DNA from: Blasia pusilla
Taxonomy: Eukaryota > Marchantiophyta > Marchantiopsida > Blasiales
DNA: 64,000 bases
Direction of reading: 5' to 3'
NCBI GenBank assembly: GCA_050084515.1
Contig: CM114272.1
Location: forward strand, 38,750,001-38,814,000
Shown here: positions 45,056 through 54,589 of the stretch, one piece after another
How positions within the stretch are numbered: the stretch's first letter is position 1
Layout: the number at the start of each line of letters is the position of its first letter
Position numbers and translations under genes: made by a program
The notes under the pieces: model-generated
The model's input: the letters and a program-made list of their open reading frames with translations, nothing else
Told to the model about the DNA's origin: nothing
Database searches by the model: none

Positions 45056-45593
45056 GTAAGGCTCAATTCTGTACAATAATTTCAATTATCTTATAATGAT
45101 GTGTAGAATGAGAGTCAATCTGGTTTTTTTGTCGTGAGCAACCCGTCGGAAGGCGGACGGGTTCTTTGGCTTAGAGCAGCCCATGCTCGGATGAGAGCAA
45201 CCCGTCGGTTTGTGACGGGTTGCATCTTTCCCACATACAGGGAAAACGCGGTGTACGCAACCCGCCGGAACCCGGCGGGTTGCGATTGATTTTGGTTTTT
45301 GGATGCAACCCGTCTAATAGCGACGGGTTGCTATGAGACGGGTTGCTCTCAGGCGAGCATGGGCTGGTCTAGGCCAACAACCCGTCGCCTTCCGACGGGT
45401 TGCATCCGAAAACCAAAATCAACTTGGAAAACCCAAAAGCAACTGCAACCCGTCGGGTTCCGACGGGTTGGTCCGGGACAAAACAACCCGTCGGACTCCG
45501 ACAGGTTGATCCAAAGTCAGTTATTGAAAATCTTCTCAAGGCGACTTCTTTAGTTTCTGACATTGTTTCGTGTTGATTTACAGATGGACCACT
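45056..45593 (+). repeat. B3 intron 3 with palindromes
   Basis: It includes a perfect compensated palindrome at 45257-45283 (arm GCAACCCGCCGG, reverse arm CCGGCGGGTTGC), and others at about 45318, 45380, 45445 and 45483. The acceptor TGATTTACAG at 45584-45593 is intact. Confidence 0.85.
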
Positions 45594-46071
45594 CCTATGT
45601 GTACTGCTTCGTTCGGCCCGAGCACAATTTCCAGGTGTTCAAGATCGAGGATCCTGTGGATCCATGCTCAGATGGGTACAGCTTAGATTCCCCCCCGGGA
45701 ATTTACATGCAAGACAGTACCCCGCTTCTGGGAGGAAGGAAAAGTCGCCGACCGATGCAACGCTCATCGAGCTCTGCTCAAGGCCGGGTGACTTGGTGTT
45801 CGACTTAGTGGGACTTTCGGGGTGAGTATCGAGGCGCATGGCGAGTGGCAGAACATTCTCCGCCTCGAGGGAAGGCAGAGGCTGTTTGACCTTTGCAAGG
45901 AGGCAAAGGCGAATCGAAAGGCTCGTTAGGCGTACAACTCTCCACCGGCCGAGAGCTCCGGTTCCAGAGCCACCCTTGGTAGTGACTCCATCGTCACTTC
46001 CAACGATTCCCAAAATCGGGAGGGCAAGGCCGAAAGTGATTTTGCAAGAGCTCTCGGACGATGACGAGTGA
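45594..46071 (+). pseudogene. B3 exon 4: methyltransferase C-terminal motifs
   Basis: It begins MDHSYVYCFVRPEHNFQVFKIEDPVDPCSDGYSLDS, then PPGIYMQDSTPLLGGR (motif X candidate). After a frameshift near 45745 come the remains of PGDLVFDLVGLSG (motif I candidate). The tail is Pro-rich and then acidic, VILQELSDDDE, stop 46069-46071. It lacks a few codons (LYN) before PPGIY compared with B5. Confidence 0.75.
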
Positions 46072-46600
46072 GTTCAAAGAGTTCAAAGAACCCAACTTGA
46101 CTGCAGCGTTTGGAGTAGGGAGTTTTTTGATAATTTGGCAAAAGATTTCATAGAATAGATCAAATGTACAGTTCCGAGCTTTTTTCGGATGATATAAAGC
46201 AGAAGATTTTTTCGATCGATGGTGGTGCTTGTAAATGTTTGCTGATCATTTTGTCTTTTCGGATGTGATCGTCTATGTACTCCACGGTCTTCTACTTTGC
46301 AACCCGCCGGATTTCTCTTGCTTGCAATTTTCACTTTATGACCACTGCAACCCGTCGGATTTCTCCTATTTGCAACTTTTCGCTTTTTGACTACTGGACC
46401 CTTTTTACCACCTCCAGGCAACCTGTTTGATTCCGACAGGTTGCCTGATCGGACCCTTTCGGATCAAGCAGTCTGGCGGGCTTCTTCCCTTGGCACCTTC
46501 CCCTCAACTCGTAAAGGTAGGCGTAGGCTTATTTTCTTCTCTCAGACGTGTTGGATTCCTTCTACCTGTGCGGTTGCCATAGTGGTATTAGCGGGGACGG
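46072..46600 (+). other. B3 downstream region, no gene
   Basis: It holds a block ATTTCATAGAATAGATCAAATGTACAG that is repeated after exon 4 of B4 and B5. A possible small terminal exon follows TTGACTGCAG at 46104, giving a short acidic end before TAG, but the implied intron would be only about 40 bp. Degenerate palindromes lie at 46300-46440. Confidence 0.5.
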
Positions 46601-46910
46601 AGCAGATATTGATACTGGATGGGTGTCACATTGCAGAGCGTACAAGGTATACTGCCGAGGAAGGCGGTGGGACTCGAGACAGGTTACATGGGACCGTTAT
46701 GGTGTACCTAGGGGGGGGCCAAGGCTCTCAAATTTTCCAACATTTTCGATCCCCGTCTACAATCGGCCAGAGGAGCCACTTGAATCCCAGGACATTCCTT
46801 TGGTACTGTCACCGAGGAGAGTTAGGAGTAAATTTGTAGATGACGAGGTTGAAGAAATCATAGACAAGGTGAAATGTACATTTCCGAGGTTCCTTCGGAG
46901 GTAATAAAGG
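46601..46910 (+). other. B-family 3' block with conserved ORF end and AATAAA
   Basis: ADIDTGWVSHCRAYKVYCRGRRWDS and NRPEEPLESQDIPLVLSPRRVRSKFVDDEVEEIID are conserved with 26,190-26,487 and 50,120-50,405. AATAAA at 46903-46908 follows. It could be the last exon of the B gene or a separate repeat that lies downstream; the encoded peptide is unknown to me. Confidence 0.45.
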
Positions 46911-47109
46911 ACGAGATTTTTTCAACCCATAATGGTGTTTGTAAAAGTTTCTTTGGAATATGTTTTTGGACTTGTGGATTGTGTTCTTTTAGCTACTCGA
47001 ATTACAATTCAACAGCAACCCGTATGATTCCGACTTTTTGCTTTTTGTCCACTTTGCAACTTTTTAACCATTTCGGGCAACTGTTGGATTAAATGATTGA
47101 GTGCTTGAG

Positions 47110-47875
47110 TGATCGGACTCTATCCCGGTGAGACCAACTTCTGGCGCATTGTGGCGGGCTTCTTGACTTTTGGCTCGTTCCCCTTCATTCGTCCAACCAG
47201 TTGTAGGCTTCTTTTCTTGTCTAAGATGTGCAGGATTCCTACTACCTGTCGGATTGCCATTTCAGATTCCCAACCCGTTAGATCGTCGTGGGTGCAGGGT
47301 GGAAGAAAATCACTTCTTAAATTTTTCCTTTCTTATGACGAGCTTTCTTACGGGTTGGGAGGGGTGCAGCTTCTCGGTTTCTCAGCCTAAGGATATGATT
47401 TGTTCATATTTCAGAAAGTTGGTCTAGAGCAGACACCATTCATAACCGACAGAAAGTTGGTTATGGGGAAATTTAGGGGAGGCCATGATGCAGGCAACAA
47501 TCCCTGCAAAAAGAGAGGTACCCATCCGGGTGGTCCTCCAACAAAAATACCAAGGGCACTGCTTTTTGTTGATCGAGACAGGGAATGTTAAGAAACTTAG
47601 GCTCACATGGAGAGTGATGGAGAAATGTTTAGGGTGGTCTTATGATGTCTCCTTTTTTCTCGCCCCCAGGAAAGAGGAGGTTTTTTTAGGGCCAAATGTG
47701 GACCACTAAATACTCACTTCTAAAGATTTCGTGAATTTGAAAGCAAACAAAAATTTCAAATATGTCAAAAAGTTTTGAAGAGAGGAGGCGGATTTGGCCT
47801 TTTTTTTTAAGAGAGACTCTCCTCTCTTCCTCTCTTCCTCTCCTCTCTTACTCTCTCCTGTCAGAATACCAGCCC
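47110..47875 (+). repeat. X2 repeat
   Basis: This is one arm of an approximately 770-bp inverted repeat; the other arm is X3 (51580-50815). It contains GGTGAGACCAACTTCTGGCGC, a region of degenerate coding, a 74-codon ORF (47485-47709), and AATTTGAAAGCAAACAAAAATTTCAAA. A pyrimidine-rich end CTCTCCTCTCTTCC...CTGTCAGAATACCAGCCCCC resembles the M 3' tail. Confidence 0.7.
47485..47709 (+). CDS. X2 74-codon ORF, unknown
   Basis: The peptide contains REVPIRVVLQQKYQGHC, NVKKLRLTWRVMEKCLGWSY and DVSFFLAPRKEEVFLGPNV. The same peptide is encoded, with one or two differences, in X3 and in degenerate form in X1, so it was coding once. I recognise no family. It may be the terminal piece of a longer lost protein, since the opening ATG is not preceded by any visible promoter. 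Confidence 0.4.
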   Translation: MMQATIPAKREVPIRVVLQQKYQGHCFLLIETGNVKKLRLTWRVMEKCLGWSYDVSFFLAPRKEEVFLGPNVDH

Positions 47876-48601
47876 CCATCGAAGAATTCCGAGGCCGAGT
47901 CTTCCCAAAGAGAGGCTGAGAATTCAAGGCGAGAGCCAGAATCGTCCGGGCGAGCGGGGAGAGAGGGTCGGACCAGGTCTTCCGCAAAAAAAACTCCACC
48001 AGAGTCTGAGGTAATAGAGACCCCAACAAGCCGACCGCAAACTCGAGAGAAGCGGAAGCGAGAGGCGCCAGGGTTGTCCCAGGGAGCAGACCAGGATGTG
48101 GAATACACTCCATCATCCTTGGGAAGACATAGAGAAACAACAACCCGTACAAGCGTCATCATTCAGTGCAATAATCTTCTGGATGAGCTGAAAAGTTTCA
48201 ATTCACAAGCGTCGACACCCGCCATCGGGAAATTGACAACGCTGGGACAAAAGCTTCAACGAAATAGGCACGCTCCGTGGACGGTCCATGGGGAGGTCGA
48301 AGAGGTGGCGGTGGATCTCCTCGTCGCTGATTTGCCCTCGGGGTTGCGCTTGTGGGACGAGAATCCGTCCAACGGGGTCCAAGACTGGAATGTCCCTCTT
48401 TCTTATGACCAGATCACGCTCATGTTTTCCTTTGCAGACGCTTACCTTAGTGACAGGGGCTATTTCTTAGTTTTGACAGGAGGGAGCAAGGACGAGCTCT
48501 TCAACCTCTAGTGCGTCAAGAGGTTGCTGAAGTGGAGGACAGCGCAATCTTGGGTCATCAAGAACGAGTACCCACCCCGATCCGCGACGAGTCAAACTCG
48601 G
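47876..48601 (+). pseudogene. B4 exon 3, 3' part: linker and methyltransferase-like domain
   Basis: A B-family fragment begins abruptly within the linker (KNSEAESSQREAENSRREPESS) right at the X2 end. It has the best methyltransferase motif stretch in the window: TLGQKLQRNRHAPWTVHGEVEEVAVDLLVADLPSGLRLWDENPSN, then YDQITLMFSFADAYLSDRGYFLVLTGGSKDELFNL. This fits motif IV followed by the GxFLVL strand of beta-class methylases. It is open for about 210 codons to a TAG at 48509 (Gln in B5). Then KRLLKWRTAQSWVIKNEYP precedes CGG|GTAAGG at 48601. Confidence 0.75.
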
Positions 48602-49112
48602 GTAAGGGCTCTAAATCCGTGTCCAAATTGTTTTTCTCCGACGGGTTGCATCTCTATATGCAACCCGTCGGATTGTTTGAGCTGGAGACTTCGGTGGTGC
48701 AATCTGTTTGAAAGCGACGGGTTGCAAATTTACCGTAAGTCTCCATTGGGTGAATGCAACCTGTCAGAACCCAACGGGTTGCAAGTGCTTATGCTTTTTC
48801 CTTGTGTTTCTGGAATGTTGCAACCCGTCTGAAAGTGACGGGTTGCTCTCAGCCAACCATGGGCTGCTCTTAGCCAGCAACTTGTCGCCTTCCGACGGGT
48901 TGCTCATGGATAAAAAAATCACAAGACACTTGTAAAACAACCCGTCGGACTTCGACAGGTTGCTCCAATGTTAGGATTATAACAAAGTTCTCTCGGGTTA
49001 AGCGAAGTTCTTTGGGGACATGTTGCACATTATGTCACCATACTGAGAGTAGACCAGTGGTCAAGTAGCTCTTTCTTGTTGCTGACATTGTTTCCAACGT
49101 GCTTCTTTACAC
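48602..49112 (+). repeat. B4 intron 3 with palindromes
   Basis: Palindromes or halves lie at about 48640-48670, 48700-48725, 48755-48782, 48820-48846, 48882-48903 and 48940-48963. The acceptor reads TTTACAC instead of TTTACAG, so splicing of this copy is probably lost. Confidence 0.82.
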
Positions 49113-49630
49113 ATGGACCACTCCTATGTTTATTGCTTTGTTCGGCCCGAGCACAACTTCCAGGTGTTTAAGATCCTGGATCCTGTGGATCCATGCTCCG
49201 ATGGGTACAGCTTAGATAGTTTAAACAATACCGCCCCCCCCCGAGAATTTACATGCAAGACAGTACCCCCTTACTTGGAGGAAGGGAAAAGTCGCCGGCC
49301 CTGATGCAAACGCTCATCGAGCTCTGCTCAAGGCAGGGTGACTTGGTTTTCGACTTAGTGAGCCTTTCAGGGGCGAGTATTGGAGGCGCCTCGCAAAGTG
49401 GCAGGAATATTCTCTGCCTTGAGGGAAGGCAGCAACTGTTTGACCTTTGCGAAGAGGCAAAGGCAGATTACGACAGACTAGTTGGGGCGTACAACTCTCC
49501 TCCGAAGCCGAGAGCTCCGGTTCCAGACCCACCATTGGTAGTGACACCATCGTCACTTCCCACAATTCCGAAAATCGGGAGGGCAAGGCTGACGGTAATT
49601 CAGGAAGAGCTCTCGGACGATGACGAGTGA
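49113..49630 (+). pseudogene. B4 exon 4: best-preserved methyltransferase C-terminus
   Basis: MDHSYVYCFVRPEHNFQVFKILDPVDPCSDG is followed by a one-base frameshift near 49240. It is then open to the stop at 49628-49630: YMQDSTPLLGGREKSP, LMQTLIELCSRQGDLVFDLV, LSGASIGGASQSGRNILCLEG, FDLCEEAKADYDRLV, Pro-rich PPLVVTPSSLPTIPKIGRAR and an acidic DDDE end. Motif X-like (KSP.LMQTLIE) and motif I-like (DLVFDLVxLSGASIGGA) blocks are in the order expected for the C-terminus of a beta-class enzyme. Confidence 0.75.
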
Positions 49631-50140
49631 GTTCAAAGAACTCAAGGACCCAGCTTGACTGCAGCATTTGGAGTAGGGATTTGTTTGATGATGAGGCAAA
49701 AGAATTCATAGAATAGATCAAATGTACAGTTCCGAGCTTCTTTCGGATGTAATAAAGGACAAGATTTTTTCGAACGATGATGGTGTTTGTAAAAGTTTGC
49801 TGAATATCTTTTTTGGTCTTGTCGAATGTGATCATCTATGTACTCTGAGGACTTCTATTTTGCAACCTGTCGGATTTCCACGGCTCGCAACTTTTCACTT
49901 TTTGACCACTGCACCTTTTTAACCACTTCCAGGCAACTTGTCGGAGTCCGACAGGTTGGCTGCGTGAGTGATCGGACCCTTTCCCTGTTGGTCCAACTTT
50001 AGAGGCATTATGACAGGCTTCTTCACTTTGGCACCTTCCCCTAGTATGGTCAAACAAGGCGTAGGCTTCTTCTCTTCTCTAAGACGTGTTGGATTCCTAC
50101 TACCTGTTGGATTGCCATCATGGTATTTCCAAGGACGGAG
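49631..50140 (+). other. B4 3' region with AATAAA
   Basis: It contains TTCATAGAATAGATCAAATGTACAG, then AATAAA at 49751-49756 in GTAATAAAGGACAAG, then palindromes at about 49862 and 49931-49957. No ORF is convincing. The same order recurs about 690 bp further on (50380-50650), so the 3' end of the gene is partly duplicated in tandem. Confidence 0.5.
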
Positions 50141-50446
50141 CACATATTGATACTGGATGGGTGTCACATTGCAAATCATACAAGATATACTACCGAGGAA
50201 GGCGGTGGGACTCAAATCAGGTTACATGGGACCGTTATGGTGTACCTAGGGGGGGCCAAGGCTCTCCAATTCGCCAACATTTTTTATCCCCGTCTACAAT
50301 CGGCCAGAGGAGCCACTTATATCCCAGAACATTCCTTTTGTACAGGAACCTAGGAGAGTTAGGAGTAAATTTGTAGATGACGAGGCTGAAGAAATCATAG
50401 ACTAGATCACATATACATTTTTGAGCTTCCTTCGGATGTAATAAAG
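50141..50446 (+). other. second copy of the B-family 3' block
   Basis: TGATACTGGATGGGTGTCAC ... VYNRPEEPLISQNIPFVQEPRRVRSKFVDDEAEEIID is in frame to TAG at 50403, followed by AATAAA at 50440-50445. It is the least degraded of the three copies of this block. The peptide ends acidic, like exon 4. Function unknown. Confidence 0.45.
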
Positions 50447-50814
50447 GACGAGATTTTTTCAAACGATAATGATGTTTGTAAAAGTTTGCTGAATATTTTT
50501 TTTGGACTTGTCGATTGTGTTTGTCTAGTTACTCAGAATTTTTATTTTGCAACCCGTCTGATTCCGACGCGTTGCAACTTTTCACTTTTTGACCACTGCA
50601 ACTTTTCAACCCTTTCCAGGCAAGCTGTCGGATTCCGACATGTTGGCTGCTTTAGTGATCGGACTCTTTCCCTGGGAGACCAAATTCTGAGGCATTGTGG
50701 CGGGCTTCTTCACTTTTGGATCGTTCCCCTAGTATCGTCAAACCAATCTTAGGCTTCTTTTCTTCTCTAAGACGTGCTGGATTCCTATAACCGGTCGGAT
50801 TGCCATTTCGGAGG
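50447..50814. repeat. palindromes and spacer downstream of B4
   Basis: Palindromes lie at about 50549-50576 and 50620-50646, with the spacer GGCGGGCTTCTTCACTTTTGG...CGTTCCCC also seen near 26790, 47160 and 50030. No gene is supported. Confidence 0.7.
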
Positions 50815-51590
50815 GGGCTGGTATTCTGACAGGAGAGAGTAAGAGAGGAGAGGAAGAGAGGAAGAGAGGAGAGTCTCTCTTAAAAAAAAAAGGCCAAATC
50901 CGCCTCCTCTCTTCAAAACTTTTTGACATATTTGAAATTTTTGTTTGCTTTAAAATTCAGGAAATCTTTTGAAGAGAGTATTTAGTGGTCCACATTTGGC
51001 CCTAAAAAAACCTCCTCTTTCCTGGGGGCGAGAAAAAAGGAGACATCATAAGACCACCCTAAACATTTTTCCATCACTCTCCATGTGAGCCTAAGTTTCT
51101 TAACATTCCCTGTCTCGGTCAACAAAAAGCAGTGCCCTTGGTATTTTTGTTGGAGGACCACCCGGATGGGAACCTCTCTTTTTGCAGGGATTGTTGCCTG
51201 CATCATGGCCTCCCCTAAATTGCCCCATAACCAACTTTCTGTCGGTTATGAATGGTGTCTGCTCAAGACCAACTTTCTGAAATGTGAACAAATCAGATCC
51301 TAAGGTTGAGAAACCGAGAAGCTGCACCCCTCCCAACCCATAAGAAAGCTCACCATAAGAAAGGAAAGATTTTTAGAAGTGATTTTCTTCCACCCTGCAC
51401 CCACGACGATCTAACGGGTTGGGAATCTGAAATGGCAATCCGACAGGTAGTAGGAATCCTGCACATCTTAGACAAGAAAAGAAGCCTACAACTGGTTGGA
51501 CGAATGAAGGGGAACGAGCCAAAAGTCAAGAAGCCCGCCACAATGCGCCAGAAGTTGGTCTCACCGGGATAAGCAAACATTTACAAGCAC
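50815..51590 (-). repeat. X3 repeat, inverted relative to X2
   Basis: It is the reverse complement of 47110-47875, almost base for base. With X2 it brackets B4 as a 0.77-kb inverted repeat. A 74-codon ORF at 51206-50982 (minus) encodes the same peptide as X2. It is the downstream end of the B0-derived block. Confidence 0.75.
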
Positions 51591-52250
51591 CACCATCGAT
51601 CGAAAAAATCTTCTGCTTTATATCATCCGAAAAAAGCTCGGAACTGTACATTTGATCTATTCTATGAAATCTTTTGCCTCATTATCAAAAAACTCCCTAC
51701 TCCAAACGCTGCAGTCAAGCTGGGTTGAGTTCTTTGAACTCACTCGTCATCGTCCGAGAGCTCTTGCAAAATCACTTTCGGCCTTGCCCTCCCGATTTTG
51801 GGAATTGTGGAAGTGACGATGGAGTCACTACCAAGGGTGGCTCTGGAACCGGAGCTCTCGGCTTCGGTGGAGAGTTATACTTCAACAAGCCTTTCGTATT
51901 CTGCCTTTGCCTCCTTGCAAAGGTCAAACAGTTCCTGCCTTCCCTCGAGGCAGAGAATGTTCCTGCCACTTTGCCAGACGCCTTTGATACTTGCCCCTGA
52001 AAGTCCCACTAAGTCGAACACCAAGTCACCCGGCCTTGAGCAGAGCTCAATGAGCGTTTGCATCAGGGCTGGCAACTTTTCCCTTCCTCCCAGAAGTGGG
52101 GTACTGTCTTGCATGTAAATTCCCGGGGGGGAATTGTACAAACTATCTAAGCTGTACCCAATCTGAGCATGGATCCACAGGAGCCTGGATCTTGAACACC
52201 TGGAAATTGTGCTCAGGCCGAGCAAAGTAGTAGACGTAGGAGTGGTCCAT
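51591..52250 (-). pseudogene. B0 exon 4 (displaced): methyltransferase C-terminus
   Basis: The exon runs from ATG at 52250 to TGA at 51742-51740, with the conserved downstream block (GACTGCAGCGTTTGGAGTAGG, TAGATCAAATGTACAG) to 51591. The acceptor TGATTTACAG is intact. It encodes NSPPGIYMQDSTPLLGGREK, PGDLVFDLVGLSGAS and GRNILCLEGRQELFDLC over 129 open codons, with a frameshift near 52180 and another near 51880. It is more similar to B3 than to B1 or B4, as expected if it is the 3' half of B0. Confidence 0.75.
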
Positions 52251-52797
52251 CTGTAAATCAGCACGTTGGAAACAATGTCAGAAACTAAAGAAGTCGCCTT
52301 GAGAACATTTTCAATAACTGACTTTGGATTAACCTGTCGGAGTCCGACGGGTTGTTTTGTCCCGGACCAACCCGTCGCCTTCCGACGGGTTGGTTAGGGA
52401 CAAAAACAACCCGTCGGGCTCCGTTGTTTTTGTCCGTGAGCAACCCGTCGAAAGGCGACGGGTTGCTGGCCTAGAGCAGCCCATGCTCGCCTGAGAGCAA
52501 CCCGTCGCTATCAGACGGGTTGCATCCAAAAACCAAAATCAACTGGGAAAAACCAAAAGCAACTACAACCCGTCGGGTTCCGATGGGTTGCAGGTACACC
52601 GCAGTTTTCCCTGTATGTGGGAAAGATGCAACCCGTCAGAAACAGACGGGTTGCTCTCAGCCGAGCATGGGCTGCTCTAAGCCAGCAACCCGTCGCCTTC
52701 CGACGGGTTGCTCAAGGACAAAAAAAACCCAGATTGACTATCATTATACACATCATTAAAATATAATGAAAATTATAGTAGAGGAATTGAGCCTTAC
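52251..52797 (-). repeat. B0 intron 3 (displaced) with palindromes
   Basis: It has donor GTAAGG after CGG and acceptor TTTACAG. About nine palindromes or halves lie between 52330 and 52715. Adjacent pairs such as GTCGGAGTCCGAC (about 52336) and GTCGCCTTCCGAC (about 52376) share arms but differ at the centre. Confidence 0.85.
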
Positions 52798-54589
52798 CCG
52801 AATCTAACTCGTCGCGGATCGGAGTGGGTACTCGTTTTTTATGATCCACGATTGTGCCGTCCTCCACTTTAGCGACCTCTTGACGCACTGGAGGTTGAAG
52901 AGCTCGTCCTCGCTCCCTCTAGTCAACACCAAGAAGCAGCCCTTGTCACTCAGATAGGCGTCTGCAAAGGAGAACAAAAGTGCAATCTGGTCATAAGAGA
53001 GCGGCACATTCCACTCAGGTACCTCGTCCGACGGATTCTCGCCCCAAAGTCGCAACCCCGAGGGCAGATCGGCGATCAAGAGATCCACCGCAACCTCTTC
53101 GACCACTCCATTCACCATCCAGGCAGCGTGCCTGTTTCGTTGGAGCTTCCGTCCCAGCGTTGTCCATTTTTTTGATGGCTGGTGTCGACGCTTGAGAAAT
53201 GAAGCTCTTCAGCTCATCCAGTAAAGGAGTGAACTGAAGGAGGACGCTTGTCCGGGTTGTTGTTTGTCTGTCTCTTCCCAAGGAGGATGGGCTGTATTCT
53301 CCTTGGGACAACCCGGGCACCTCTCGCTTCCGCTTCTCCCTAGCCTAGGGACGGCTTGTCGAGGTTTTTATGACCTTAGACTCTGGTGGCATTTTTTTCG
53401 CCGAGGACGTGGTCCGACCCTCTCTCCTTGAATCTTCAGCCTCTCTTTGGGAAGACTCGGCCTCTGAAATTTTCCCTCCCCTCGCCTTGCCTTTGAGACC
53501 CGTTGTGGATTTGTCTTTGGCTGTACGGACCTTGGAAGCCAACTCAGCTGTCTCGTGGGCCTGCTCTTCTGCATCTCCTCCGAAGAAGTCTTCAGGCTAG
53601 AAGAAATTGGGGATGTCGTCTTGTCCTGAGGCCACTGCATCATGAGGCACTCGTAAATCCTTATCGGTGACGTCTTCAGGGTCGCTGAAGTCGAGCCAAA
53701 TGGGGCAATTCTCCACCTCCCAATCGGACATGTGCTGCCCCATCTCCATGTTGTACATGGAGAATGTCTCTGCATCCGGCGGCGAAGCCCACAATTTCAA
53801 GGCTACCGGTAATTTTCCCCACGTACCTGTGTTCTTACACTGGACGAGGTACGTGAAGACCATCCGTTGGGCAAATTTAAGTCGAACAGAATCGGCCGTC
53901 TGCTCCTGTAGATCTTGCTTCTTCTTCGCTTGATCTACTTCTTTGTCAAGCTCTGCCTGAGGGAGGACGCAACCCTTGAACATGGTCTTGAATCCTGGGT
54001 TTTTGGTTGGCTTGTCCCGGATGTTGTCGAGCCAAACCTCGAAATCTCCAAAACTTTCAAGGTTTGCTTCTGGCGGAATGGGCTCTGATCTTCTGAGCTC
54101 CGCTTGCAAACCGTCCAGCACTGACTTCCCGATTACCCGCAACGCGTCCCAGAACGACCATTCGCGTAGCCAATGCAAGATCACTGGATCGGACACACCC
54201 GGAGGATGGTGTGCCGCCCTCTTCTGGGCCTCTGAGCCCTCGAGACTGATTTTCATCAGTCGTATCCTCCTAAACTCGCTTATCCCGGACAACGCAAACC
54301 GATGCACGCGATCCAGCGACACTTTCTCCCCAATCCGATCATGCGGATCTTCATCCCTCTTCCGCTGGCGCTTGATAATCGCCTTCAGCTCCTTGTAGAA
54401 CTCCGGACCAAGTTCGGGGTTGAGAATGCCGATGTATCGCTGCATCTTGCTCGCCGTGTATTTCGTTGCAGCAGATACTGCAACTTGGATGAATTTGGCA
54501 CGCTCATACGCAGATACCTTCTCCCTCCGCTCTAGCTCCAATGCAGCGCTTTTCTTTGCGGCTTGTATCTTCGACCAGCAAAGGATGGA
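52798..54589 (-). pseudogene. B0 exon 3 (displaced): middle region and methyltransferase motifs
   Basis: A 364-codon segment (54691-53597) is open from ILCWSKIQAAKKSAALELERR through the helical middle region to DDIPNFF*. This is the longest open stretch of the B family. After frameshifts the linker and the methyltransferase part follow: VVEEVAVDLLIADLPSGLRLWGENPSDE, LSYDQIALLFSFADAYLSDKGCFLVL, KRSLKWRTAQSWIIKNEYP (53118-52804 open). The first about 60 codons are missing: at 54589 coding sequence joins half a palindrome. Confidence 0.8.
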
